64,000 nucleotides of DNA from Streptomyces rubradiris (GTDB lineage: Bacteria; Actinomycetota; Actinomycetes; Streptomycetales; Streptomycetaceae). The DNA is taken from contig NZ_BNEA01000001.1 in assembly GCF_016860525.1 (NCBI RefSeq), positions 124,001 to 188,000 of the forward strand, given 5' to 3'. The notes beneath the pieces were generated by a model. That model ran no database searches. It was not told where the DNA came from and saw only the letters and a program-made list of their open reading frames with translations. Made by a program: the position numbers and the translations under genes. Position 1 is the stretch's first letter; each line of letters begins with the position of its first letter. Below, one piece after another: positions 9,191 to 16,960 of the stretch.

Positions 9191-9565
9191 ATGAACGCAC
9201 GCGAACGCGAACACGAGAACGAGCACGACCGCGACCGGCGGCGCGAGGACGCCACGGCGGCCGGGCGGGCCGCACGGCGGCGGCGCGAGGAGGAGCACGA
9301 ACGGGCCGGTGCCGAGCCGTTCGACTACCCGTACCCGGAGCGCCGGGCCGGGGTCCGGGCCCGCCGCCACATCAGCGAGGCGCAGGCCGCCGCGGACACC
9401 CCGCCGGGCATCCCCGGGGGCTACGGCACGACGGGCGGCGGGCAGGCCGGCGCGACCGGCGCCGCCCATCCGCCGGTCCCCGAGCGCCGTACCACCTCGG
9501 CCGGGACCCCGGCCGCCGAGCCCGGCAGCGACGACGAGGGACCGGTGAACCGCTCGGAGCGCTGA
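9191..9565 (+). CDS. Hypothetical highly charged protein
   Basis: A 124-residue frame starting at ATG 9191, divergent from selA. The N-terminal 45 residues are almost entirely Arg, Glu, His and Asp (MNAREREHENEHDRDRR), followed by a short FDYPYPERRAGVRARRHISEAQ segment and a Gly/Pro/Thr-rich disordered tail. Third-position GC is high, as in real genes here. No clear ribosome binding site, signal or domain is seen. I do not recognise it, and it could be a chance frame. Confidence 0.45.
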   Translation: MNAREREHENEHDRDRRREDATAAGRAARRRREEEHERAGAEPFDYPYPERRAGVRARRHISEAQAAADTPPGIPGGYGTTGGGQAGATGAAHPPVPERRTTSAGTPAAEPGSDDEGPVNRSER

Positions 9566-9622
9566 GCCACGGCTCGGGCGGACCGGCACGGGGGTGTCCG
9601 GGGCCCGGACCGGCCGGGCCGG

Positions 9623-10645
9623 TCATGGGATGCCGGACGCGCCGGAGCGGTCGCCGGGGTCGCCGGGGTACGGGCGGGGCCGGGGCGGCGGAGCCTCGCC
9701 CGCGGTGAGGTGTTCGAGGACCTCGACCAGCTCCTGGCATGCCTTCTCCACCGACTCGCGGGTGTTGCGCTGCTCGATGATCACGGCGGACAGCAGCAGC
9801 GCGGTCAGGGCGGTGGTGCCGTTGAACGCCTGGAGTTTCAGCATCACCTCGATCCGGTCGAGCCCGGTGAACGCGCCGACGCCGTCGGTCGCGGCGACGG
9901 TGGACACCACGGAGGTCAGCAGCGCGCAGAGCACGCTGCCCACCAGCTGGAAGCGCAGCGCGGCCCAGATGACGACCGGGTAGACGAGGAAGAGCGTGCT
10001 GATGGGGCTGTAGGCGGCCAGCGGCACCAGCAGGCAGGCGACGACGGCCAGCGCGGTCGCCTCCCGCCAGCGGCCCAGGGGCAGCGGCAGGCGCGCGCGG
10101 TGCAGCGCCAGCAGCAGCGGGGTGACGATGAGGACGCCCATCGCGTCCCCCACCCACCAGGCGAGCCAGACGGGCCAGAAGCTGTGGGCGGGCAGGCCGT
10201 CCGTGAGAACGAGGAAGCCGGCTCCGACGGTCGCGCTGATCAGCGTGGCCGCCAGCGCGGCCAGGAATACCAGGGCGAGGCCGTCGCGTAACCGGCTGAG
10301 GTCGGTGCGGAAGCCGGCCCGGCGCAGCAGGAGCGCCGCGCACAGGGGCGCCGCGGTGTTGCCGGACAGGACCCCGAGGATCTCGATGTCGGGCGTGGTC
10401 AGGGACAGCACGGCGAGGAAGGCGCCGAGCGTGATGCCGGGCCAGCAGCGCAGGCCGAAGATCAGCAGGGCGGCGACGGCGACGCCGGTGGGCGGCCAGA
10501 TGGGGGTGACGACGGCGCCCTCGACGGTCAGCTCGCGCAGCAGGCCGAGCCGGGCCGCCGCGTAGTAGCAGGCGGCGACGGCGACCACCCGGACGGCAAG
10601 GCCGCCCGGCCGGCGCGGCTCCTCGATACCCACCACAGCAGCCAT
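9623..10645 (-). CDS. MASE1-domain integral membrane protein
   Basis: The 340-residue product has about eight hydrophobic spans typical of MASE1, including PIWPPTGVAVAALLIFG and FWPVWLAWWVGDAMGVLIVTPLLLA. MASE1 is normally the membrane-sensing module at the N-terminus of histidine kinases or cyclic-di-GMP enzymes. Here only a short coiled-coil-like tail (EQRNTRESVEKACQELVEVL) follows and no output domain is present. It may be a stand-alone sensor or a truncated kinase. The start at 10645 begins MAAVVGIEEPRRPG. A SpoIIE-type phosphatase lies upstream on the same strand. Confidence 0.8.
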   Translation of the reverse strand: MAAVVGIEEPRRPGGLAVRVVAVAACYYAAARLGLLRELTVEGAVVTPIWPPTGVAVAALLIFGLRCWPGITLGAFLAVLSLTTPDIEILGVLSGNTAAPLCAALLLRRAGFRTDLSRLRDGLALVFLAALAATLISATVGAGFLVLTDGLPAHSFWPVWLAWWVGDAMGVLIVTPLLLALHRARLPLPLGRWREATALAVVACLLVPLAAYSPISTLFLVYPVVIWAALRFQLVGSVLCALLTSVVSTVAATDGVGAFTGLDRIEVMLKLQAFNGTTALTALLLSAVIIEQRNTRESVEKACQELVEVLEHLTAGEAPPPRPRPYPGDPGDRSGASGIP

Positions 10646-10878
10646 CTCACACCGGCGGACCCGGGTCGGCGAGGCGAGCCACGGTCTCGTCGGCCCTATG
10701 GCTGAACACCGGGCCACGACGGAACCCGGCCGACCGAACGGCGGACCGCCGCGTGGCCGGGTCGCTCACCAGCGGCCACGCCGGAGGCCCCGCCATCGCG
10801 GAACCCGGTCGGGGCAACCGTCCACGGGGCACCGGCCACGCCCCGCACCCCGCCGCCACGGGAGCGGGTCAGGTCCGG

Positions 10879-11709
10879 TCAGGCCAGGGTGGAGGGGCCG
10901 TCGAGGCCCACGACCAGGACGGCGGCGTCGTCCTCGTGCCCGACGCTCTCCGCGCCCTTGATCACGGCCGCCGCGAGCGCGTGCGCCTCCAGACCGGCGA
11001 CGGCGGCGATGCCCGCGAGCCGGACCACCTGGTCCAGGCCGTCCTCGATGTTCAGCGAGGGCCCCTCCACGACTCCGTCGGTGACCAGCACGAACACTCC
11101 GCCGGTGGTGAGCCGGTGACGGGTGACCGGGAACTCGGCGCCCCGCTCGATGCCGAGCGGTGGTCCGCCCTCGTCGTCGACCACCCCGGACTTCCCGTCG
11201 GCCGTGGCCCACACGAACGGGATGTGTCCGGCGCGTGCGCTCTCCAGCACCCCGGTGGCCGGGTCGAGCCGCATGAAGGTGCAGGTGGCGAACAGTTCGC
11301 TGCCCAGGGAGAGCAGCAGGTCGTTGGTGCGGGCCAGCAGCTCGCCAGGCTCCCCGGTGACCGAGGCAAGCGCCCGCAGACCGGCCCTGACCTGGCCCAT
11401 GAAGGCCGCGGCCTCGATGTTGTGCCCCTGTACGTCGCCGATGGACAGCCCTATCCGGCCGTCGGGCATGGTGAAGGCGTCGTACCAGTCGCCACCCACG
11501 TTGAGGCCGAGGTTGGCGGGCGTGTACCGCACCGCGACATGGACGCCGGGGGCGTCGGGCAGGTCCCGGGGGAGCATGCCCCGCTGGAGGGCGACGGCCA
11601 GCTCGACCTGCGTGCGCTGGAGCTGGGCACGGCGGCGCGCCTGGGCGGTGAGCGAACCGAGTCGGGCGAGCAACTCGTCGCCTTCGTCCGTGGGGCGCTT
11701 GCGGGGCAT
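10879..11709 (-). CDS. SpoIIE/RsbU-type serine phosphatase
   Basis: PP2C-like phosphatase of the kind that dephosphorylates anti-anti-sigma factors in partner-switching stress signalling. The 276 residues contain a short N-terminal helix, then metal-binding motifs VGGDWYDAF, IGDVQGHNIEAAAFMGQVRAGLR (split here only as description) and LVTDGVVEG. There is no PAS, GAF or membrane sensor, so input must come from another protein. The ATG at 11709 follows a purine-rich site. The AT-rich stretch just upstream (about 11765-11795) is unusual for the region and may hold the promoter. Confidence 0.9.
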   Translation of the reverse strand: MPRKRPTDEGDELLARLGSLTAQARRRAQLQRTQVELAVALQRGMLPRDLPDAPGVHVAVRYTPANLGLNVGGDWYDAFTMPDGRIGLSIGDVQGHNIEAAAFMGQVRAGLRALASVTGEPGELLARTNDLLLSLGSELFATCTFMRLDPATGVLESARAGHIPFVWATADGKSGVVDDEGGPPLGIERGAEFPVTRHRLTTGGVFVLVTDGVVEGPSLNIEDGLDQVVRLAGIAAVAGLEAHALAAAVIKGAESVGHEDDAAVLVVGLDGPSTLA

Positions 11710-11795
11710 CGATCACTTCCGGCGGGGCGGTGACTCTCGGCGGGCCGGCAACCCGAATGTTCAGCAAACGCCTAGATTTTACCTATTTAGGATGA

Positions 11796-12116
11796 TCAGC
11801 GGATCTCGGAGTCGATGCCGGTGACCACCGCGGGTCCGAGCGGCGCGCTGCGCTCGTCGAGTCCCGCGTCCCGCAGCGCGTCGCCGGCGAGCCTGCGGGC
11901 GGCCTCCTCGGCGTGCGGGCGGGTGTCCGCGTCGACGGTCAGGCGCAGGGTGAAGGTGTTGTCGTCGTTGACGCTGAGCACGTCCAGGTCCTCCGCGCTG
12001 CCCATGCGGGTGCCGTGCGGATCGGCGGGTCGGAGCGCCCTGGCCAGCCGGGTGCGGGTGTCGGTCCCGATCCCGGCGGTGAAGGTGCCGGGGACGCTGA
12101 TCACATAGGTCGTCAT
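11796..12116 (-). CDS. Small hypothetical protein
   Basis: A 106-residue soluble protein starting MTTYVISVPGTF at ATG 12116, with a good GGAAAGGAC site. It contains alternating beta-strand and helix patterns (NTFTLRLTVDADTRPHAEEAARRLAGDAL) that suggest a small alpha/beta fold. No signal peptide, catalytic motif or family that I recognise. It is probably first in a transcript with the phosphatase downstream, though about 86 bp separate them. Confidence 0.65.
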   Translation of the reverse strand: MTTYVISVPGTFTAGIGTDTRTRLARALRPADPHGTRMGSAEDLDVLSVNDDNTFTLRLTVDADTRPHAEEAARRLAGDALRDAGLDERSAPLGPAVVTGIDSEIR

Positions 12117-12403
12117 GAGACGGTCCTTTCCTCGGGCGTCCCCCCGTCTACCCCGTTTCCGGGGCTTCGCACGGCCCCGGCGGGGCGACGCGTCCGGCCG
12201 GTCCGCGTACCGCCGTCTCCGCGGGACGCCCGCCGTCACTCGAACGGTGGACCTGCCCGTGTCGGCTCCGGGGGCGGCCCGGCCCGGGGTGGGAGATTAC
12301 GGGGGCGGCCCGGTCCGCGCTCCCCGCCTCCCGGGCCCGCGCTCGCTGTCTTCCTTGTCGTCTTCCGTCGTCCCCCGATCCCGAAGTACCCGAAGGACAA
12401 CCC

Positions 12404-12721
12404 ATGCGTCTGTATCGTCGTCCGCTCGCCGCCGTGCTCGGCGGTCTCGTCCTCGCCCTGACCGCCACGGGCTCCGCGCTCGCCGCCGAGGGCACGTTCG
12501 CCTGGACCGGCCCCGAGGGCAAGACGTACGGCATCCAGAACCCGCCGGACAACAAGTGCTTCGACATGGCCCAGGAGGCGCGCGGGGCGCGCAACGCGAC
12601 GAAGAAGACGCTCGTCGTCTACACCGGGAAGCGGTGCAAGGGAACGGCGACGCGGCTCGCCCCCGGCAAGTCGGCGCCCAGCGGCACCCGCTTCGCCAGT
12701 GTCATCTTCAACCCGCGCTGA
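12404..12721 (+). CDS. Small secreted hypothetical protein
   Basis: A 105-residue protein with a clear Sec signal peptide (MRLYRRPLAAVLGGLVLAL, cleavage after SALAA near residue 28). The mature part is about 77 residues with two cysteines (NKCFDM and GKRCKG), suggesting one disulfide, and a basic C-terminal half. An AAGGAC site precedes the ATG. Similar small exported proteins of unknown role are common in Streptomyces. No enzymatic motif is visible. Confidence 0.8.
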   Translation: MRLYRRPLAAVLGGLVLALTATGSALAAEGTFAWTGPEGKTYGIQNPPDNKCFDMAQEARGARNATKKTLVVYTGKRCKGTATRLAPGKSAPSGTRFASVIFNPR

Positions 12722-12792
12722 CCCGTCCCACCACCTGAACCAGGCCCCCGGCACCACCGGCACCAGGGGCCGTACACCCCCGCGGCCCCCGT

Positions 12793-12822
12793 GCGCGCCA
12801 CCGCGGAAAACCGGTGGCGCGC
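12793..12822. terminator. Perfect 11-bp inverted repeat
   Basis: GCGCGCCACCG (12793-12803) pairs with CGGTGGCGCGC (12812-12822) around an 8-base loop. It probably terminates the small secreted protein gene. Its arms share GCCACCG/CGGTGGC with the downstream terminator, so alternative pairing is possible if both are in one transcript. Confidence 0.6.
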
Positions 12823-12851
12823 CCCTGGGGCCGTGCGTTAGCGTGCCGGAC

Positions 12852-12881
12852 ATGTCCAGCCCCGAGGCATCCAGACACTAG
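12852..12881 (+). CDS. Nine-residue leader peptide upstream of the drug exporter
   Basis: ATG at 12852 encodes MSSPEASRH and stops at TAG 12879-12881. A TAGCGT hexamer (12839-12844) seven bases before the ATG would suit a leaderless transcript, and no Shine-Dalgarno site is seen. The last base of the stop is the first base of a terminator stem, the expected geometry for ribosome-dependent attenuation: a ribosome stalled on this ORF would mask the 5' arm. The peptide is too short for homology, so the call rests on architecture. Confidence 0.55.
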   Translation: MSSPEASRH

Positions 12882-12904
12882 CCACCGGCCGTCCGGTGGC
12901 TTTT
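12881..12904 (+). terminator. Intrinsic terminator, probable attenuator of the MFS gene
   Basis: GCCACCGG (12881-12888) pairs perfectly with CCGGTGGC (12893-12900) around a 4-base loop and is followed by TTTT. It sits 260 bp before the exporter start with no complete gene of its own upstream except the nine-codon ORF, so read-through is needed for exporter expression from that promoter. Confidence 0.75.
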
Positions 12905-13164
12905 CGTCGTTCGCAGGCCACCACCGGGCTGCCGTCCTCCGGGTTCCGGACCGGCACGCACCTCTTTTCTCTCTCCTTGTGCCTCCTCACTCGTCCGTGT
13001 GACGCGTCGCCCCCGTGCGGGCGGCGGTGCCGGCCGGGACCGCACGCGATGCCCCGCGCACTCGGCCGGTAGTCCGTTCCTCCGTTCAGGACCGCACGAC
13101 CGGTCGCGACCGTCGCGCATCCGCGTGCTCGCTACCCGTCCGCGACACGGTGTGTGGAGTCTTG

Positions 13165-14319
13165 ATGCCTTTCGCTCTCTATCTGCTCGGGCTGGCGGTC
13201 TTCGCCCAGGGCACATCCGAGTTCATGCTGGCCGGCCTGGTGCCGGACATCGCCCGCGACCTCGGGGTCTCGGTGCCCACGGCGGGCACGCTCACGTCCG
13301 GCTTCGCCGTCGGCATGGTCGTGGGCGCGCCGGCGGCGGCGCTGCTCGCCCGGCGGCGGCCGAGCCGGCAGTCGCTGCTGGTGTTCCTCGGGGTGTTCCT
13401 GGCCGCCCATGTCGTCGGGGCGCTCACCCCCGACTTCTCCGTCCTGCTCGCGACCCGGGTGGTCGCCGCCCTGGCCAACGCCGGTTTCCTCGCCGTCGGC
13501 CTGACGGCGGCGACCGGCATGGTCGCGCCGGACGCCAAGGGCCGGGCCACCGCCGTCCTGCTCGGCGGCACCACGCTCGCCTGTGTGGCGGGGGTGCCCG
13601 CGGGTGCCGTCCTGGGCCAACTGCTGGGCTGGCGCTCGGCGTTCTGGGCCGTGGCCCTGGTGTCCGCCCCGGCGCTGGTGGCGATCGCCCGGTCGGTGCC
13701 GCGCGGTCCGGCGGCCGGGGGACCCGTCCCGCGCGCGGGGAAGGAACTGCGGGCGCTGCGCCGCCCCCGGCTGCTGTGGGTGCTCTGTCTCGCCGCGCTC
13801 GTCAACGGCGCCACCTTCTGCACGTTCACCTACCTGGCGTCGCTGGTCACGGAGGTAGGCGGACTCGGGGCCGGCTGGGTGCCGGGGGTGCTGGCGCTGT
13901 TCGGCGCGGGGGCGTTCGCCGGGGTGACGGCGGCGGGCCGGCTGGCGGACCGGGACGTCCGGCCGGTGCTGCCCCTCGCCGGCGCCGCGCTGCTCGCCGG
14001 GTGGACCGCGCTGGCGCTGGCCGCCGGGCGGCCCGGCGTGGCCGTCGCCCTGGCTCCGGTCCTCGGCCTGCTGGCCTTCGGGGTCGGCTCCACGCTGGTC
14101 ACACGGGTGCTGTACGAGGCGTCCGACGCGCCCTTGCTGGGTGGCGCGTTCGCGACGTCGGCGCTGAACGTGGGCGCCGCGCTCGGCCCGGTGCTGGGCG
14201 GCGCCGCGCTCGACGGCGGGCTCGGCCACCGCTCCCCGGTGTGGGTCAGCGCGCTGCTGGTGGCCGTCGCGGGCCTGGTCGCCGGCTGCCGGACGCGGCG
14301 GCCGGAACAGCCCGCCTGA
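13165..14319 (+). CDS. MFS drug exporter, Cmx/CmlR (chloramphenicol efflux) type
   Basis: A 384-residue, roughly 12-span transporter of the DHA1 group exporting hydrophobic drugs by proton antiport. The N-terminus FAQGTSEFMLAGLVPDIARD and the following TSGFAVGMVVGAP are characteristic of actinobacterial chloramphenicol exporters of the Cmx/CmrA/CmlR family. The ATG at 13165 follows GGAGT, and an N-terminal extension from an earlier in-frame ATG lacks membrane character. An apparent leader ORF and terminator upstream suggest induction by a translation inhibitor, which fits the family. The exact substrate is inferred. Confidence 0.88.
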   Translation: MPFALYLLGLAVFAQGTSEFMLAGLVPDIARDLGVSVPTAGTLTSGFAVGMVVGAPAAALLARRRPSRQSLLVFLGVFLAAHVVGALTPDFSVLLATRVVAALANAGFLAVGLTAATGMVAPDAKGRATAVLLGGTTLACVAGVPAGAVLGQLLGWRSAFWAVALVSAPALVAIARSVPRGPAAGGPVPRAGKELRALRRPRLLWVLCLAALVNGATFCTFTYLASLVTEVGGLGAGWVPGVLALFGAGAFAGVTAAGRLADRDVRPVLPLAGAALLAGWTALALAAGRPGVAVALAPVLGLLAFGVGSTLVTRVLYEASDAPLLGGAFATSALNVGAALGPVLGGAALDGGLGHRSPVWVSALLVAVAGLVAGCRTRRPEQPA

Positions 14320-14325
14320 CACCGG

Positions 14326-14342
14326 GCGCCGGCACCCGGCGC
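14326..14342 (+). terminator. Short hairpin after the exporter gene
   Basis: GCGCCGG (14326-14332) pairs with CCGGCGC (14336-14342) around three bases, seven bases after the exporter stop. There is no U-tract, as is usual for terminators in high-GC actinobacteria. Confidence 0.5.
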
Positions 14343-14421
14343 GATGGCCCGAAGGGGGCTACAAACCCGCCACATCCGTGTGGTTATCATATGAGCGCTG
14401 CCTAGCTCGAAAGATGGATCT

Positions 14422-15867
14422 GTGACTGTCAACGACGACTCGTTCACCAACTGGAAGATCCGCGAAGAGATCGCGGAGTCGATGATCCCGCTCATCGGGA
14501 AGCTGCACCGCGAACGGGACGTGACCGTCCTGCTGCACAGCCGCTCCCTGGTGAACAAGTCGGTGGTCAGCATCCTGAAGACCCACCGCTTCGCCCGGCA
14601 GATCGCCGGCGCCGAACTGTCGGTCACCGAGACCATGCCGTTCCTCCAGGCCCTGACCACCCTCGACCTCGGGCCGTCCCAGATCGACCTCGGCATGCTG
14701 GCCACCATGTACAAGGCCGACGAACGCGGCCTGAGCGTCGAGGAGTTCACCGCCGAGGCGGTGGCCGGCGCCACCGGCGCCAACAAGATCGAGCGCCGCG
14801 AGCCGCGCGATGTCGTCCTCTACGGCTTCGGCCGCATCGGCCGCCTCGTCGCCCGCCTGCTGATCGAGAAGGCCGGCTCGGGCAACGGCCTCAGGCTGCG
14901 CGCCATCGTCGTGCGCGGCGGCGGCGCCCAGGACATCGTCAAGCGCGCCTCGCTGCTGCGCCGCGACTCCATCCACGGCCAGTTCCAGGGCACGATCACC
15001 GTGGACGAGGACAGCGGCACGATCGTCGCCAACGGCAACGCCATCAAGGTGATCTACGCCGACGACCCGACGTCCGTGGACTACACCGAGTACGGCATCC
15101 GGGACGCCATCCTCATCGACAACACCGGCAAGTGGCGCGACCGCGAGGGTCTGTCCCGGCATCTGCGCCCGGGTATCGAGAAGGTCGTGCTGACCGCGCC
15201 GGGCAAGGGCGACGTGCCGAACATCGTGCACGGCGTCAACCACGACACGGTCAAGCCGGAGGAGCGGATCCTGTCCTGCGCCTCCTGCACCACCAACGCC
15301 ATCGTGCCGCCGCTGAAGGCCATGGACGACGAGTACGGTGTGCTGCGCGGCCACGTGGAGACCGTCCACTCGTTCACCAACGACCAGAACCTGCTGGACA
15401 ATTACCACAAGTCCGACCGCCGTGGCCGCTCCGCGGCGCTCAACATGGTCATCACCGAGACCGGTGCCGCATCCGCCGTCGCCAAGGCCCTGCCCGACCT
15501 GAAGGCGAAGATCAGCGGCAGCTCGATCCGCGTCCCGGTGCCGGACGTCTCGATCGCGATCCTCAACCTCCAGCTGGCCCGCGAGACCACCCGCGAGGAG
15601 GTCCACGACTACCTGCGCGAGGTGTCGCTGACCTCGCCGCTCAAGCGCCAGATCGACTTCATCACGGCGCCCGACGCGGTCTCCAGCGACTTCATCGGCT
15701 CGCGCCACGCCTCGATCGTGGACGCCGGCGCCCTCAAGGTCGACGGCGACAACGCGATCCTCTACCTGTGGTACGACAACGAGTTCGGCTACTCCTGCCA
15801 GGTCGTCCGCGTCGTCCAGCACGTCTCGGGCGTGGAGTACCCGACGTTCCCGGCGACGGCGGTCTGA
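14422..15867 (+). CDS. gap2: Glyceraldehyde-3-phosphate dehydrogenase, long form
   Basis: Oxidises glyceraldehyde-3-phosphate to 1,3-bisphosphoglycerate with NAD(P), or runs in the gluconeogenic direction. The protein is 481 residues; ordinary GAPDH is about 335. The extra 130 residues at the N-terminus are helical and precede the Rossmann motif YGFGRIGR (134-141). The catalytic cysteine is C289 in SCASCTTNAIVP. The conserved WYDNEFGYS block is near the C-terminus. GTG at 14422 is the start, with GAAAGATGG upstream. Long GAPDHs of this type occur in Streptomyces beside the standard enzyme. Confidence 0.93.
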   Translation: MTVNDDSFTNWKIREEIAESMIPLIGKLHRERDVTVLLHSRSLVNKSVVSILKTHRFARQIAGAELSVTETMPFLQALTTLDLGPSQIDLGMLATMYKADERGLSVEEFTAEAVAGATGANKIERREPRDVVLYGFGRIGRLVARLLIEKAGSGNGLRLRAIVVRGGGAQDIVKRASLLRRDSIHGQFQGTITVDEDSGTIVANGNAIKVIYADDPTSVDYTEYGIRDAILIDNTGKWRDREGLSRHLRPGIEKVVLTAPGKGDVPNIVHGVNHDTVKPEERILSCASCTTNAIVPPLKAMDDEYGVLRGHVETVHSFTNDQNLLDNYHKSDRRGRSAALNMVITETGAASAVAKALPDLKAKISGSSIRVPVPDVSIAILNLQLARETTREEVHDYLREVSLTSPLKRQIDFITAPDAVSSDFIGSRHASIVDAGALKVDGDNAILYLWYDNEFGYSCQVVRVVQHVSGVEYPTFPATAV

Positions 15868-16218
15868 TCCGCCCTGTAGGTTCCGCATTCTGATGGACAC
15901 TGTCCATGCGAAATGGACAGCGCTTGGGCACTTTCGCCATTCCGTGGGCACTGGCTGCGGTCAGTAACTACGGTCGACCCTCTGGTTGTTCGGAGTCCAG
16001 AGCGATCCGGCAAGAAGAGCGCGCCCGCCACGGCATCGATCCGGTATGACGACACGTCGGTACGCAAGGTCCCCTTCAGGGATCTGCGTTTGGCGGACTT
16101 CACCTGGTCGGTGCCGTGGCGGAGTTTTCGCTCCGTCCACGGTCAGACGCACCACTCGGGACGATACACATCGACGACGATGGCTGGGCCCGTCGTCTAC
16201 GAGAGCCGATTGGAGTTA
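15868..16218. other. Gene-free stretch at the left edge of a lower-GC island
   Basis: No convincing reading frame on either strand. It contains the palindrome at 15894-15906 and, beyond about 15990, sequence of lower GC with short frames broken by stops. It marks the change from ordinary chromosomal codon use to the degraded island that runs to about 20790. Confidence 0.6.
15894..15919. promoter_or_regulatory. Palindrome TGGACACTGTCCA plus a third half-site
   Basis: TGGACA-C-TGTCCA (15894-15906) is a perfect 13-bp inverted repeat, followed by another TGGACA half-site near 15913. It looks like an operator, but no intact gene now lies immediately downstream, so its target may have been lost. 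Confidence 0.4.
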
Positions 16219-16237
16219 CTGATCGTTTCAGAATGAG
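16219..16237. repeat. 19-bp repeat copy 1, possible IS end
   Basis: CTGATCGTTTCAGAATGAG matches 16885-16903 at 17 of 19 positions in the same orientation. The two copies bracket a 650-bp segment holding a truncated YunG-like gene. Similar GATCGTT-type sequences form the ends of some actinobacterial IS elements, but no transposase is recognisable. Confidence 0.4.
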
Positions 16238-16405
16238 TTCCTGGCCCTGCGCATCGACGGCCTGCGCACGTACCGGCGCTTGCTGCTTGGCCATCTTGCC
16301 GGAGACGACCCGGACGGCCTTTGCCTGCTCCTTCAAGCCCGGCTGAGCCTGGAGGTCTGCCAGTTCCTGGCCGACGCCGCCTGCGTGGTGCTGCCCGGCC
16401 AGTAA

Positions 16406-16774
16406 TGCGAGCACCTCGACCCGGACCGGTTGATCGGCCGGCTCCTCCACTGGCCGCCGTCAGCACGGCCTGGCCCGTCCTGGAGCCAGTGCGGAGTGAC
16501 GGCGCTGGTGGTCCAGGATCTGCTGGGCGGAGACCTGATCCATGGCGAGGTGCACATGAACGGCGCCAAGGCGTGGAACCACTACTGGAACCGGTTGTCT
16601 GACGGTACCGAGGTCGACCTCACGGCCGATCAGTTCCGCGTCCTCAAAGGCGCCAGCGTTGTCAACGGCCAGGTGGTGCATCGGCCGCCAGAGGGACCGC
16701 GGCGGTGCCGCGAGGAGTATGAGTTGCTGCGCGAGCGGGTGCTGGCCGCTTTGTCAGCGGAACGCGCCGAGTGA
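16406..16774 (+). CDS. YunG-family protein, probably N-terminally truncated
   Basis: The reading frame opens after TAA 16403-16405. The first possible start is TTG 16430, giving 114 residues. It contains the YunG core: QCGVTALVVQDLLGGDL, NHYWNRLSDGTEVDLT and a closing REEYELLRERVLAAL. Streptomyces relatives usually carry about 30-40 more N-terminal residues, which are missing or replaced here. In the same frame before the TAA is an unrelated 55-residue remnant ending VVLPGQ. Function of the family is unknown. Confidence 0.55.
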   Translation, partial: CEHLDPDRLIGRLLHWPPSARPGPSWSQCGVTALVVQDLLGGDLIHGEVHMNGAKAWNHYWNRLSDGTEVDLTADQFRVLKGASVVNGQVVHRPPEGPRRCREEYELLRERVLAALSAERAE

Positions 16775-16884
16775 GTCAGTCTCGTCCGGCAGCGTCCTTG
16801 TGACGAGTTCGCGCCGCTACAGCTTCGGGGACCCGCCCAGCCGCCGAGAAAGCAGGCAAGGGCCAGGCCGCGACGCTGGCCTAA

Positions 16885-16903
16885 CTGATCGTTCGAGAAT
16901 GAG
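16885..16903. repeat. 19-bp repeat copy 2, possible IS end
   Basis: CTGATCGTTCGAGAATGAG, direct repeat partner of 16219-16237. The flanks differ (TGGAGTTA versus TGGCCTAA before the repeat), though both begin TGG. Confidence 0.4.
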
Positions 16904-16960
16904 CTGATCCGTAGGTCTTGCCCTCCGCGAACTTGGTCGGCAGGGTGTCGGGGTGAGCCC

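Noticed and set aside
7672..9708. Long plus-strand frames across selA
   Set aside because: Antisense to a family-length PLP enzyme. Only the part from 9191, beyond the selA start, has plausible independent coding character.
13132..14322. 396-codon minus-strand frame opposite the MFS exporter
   Set aside because: Gln/Arg/Gly-rich shadow without hydrophobic pattern or start signal; the plus strand encodes a clear transporter.
14359..15951. 530-codon minus-strand frame opposite gap2
   Set aside because: Antisense to an unmistakable GAPDH with catalytic SCASCTTN.
16219..16903. Intact insertion sequence
   Set aside because: The repeats are direct rather than inverted, and no transposase frame lies between them.
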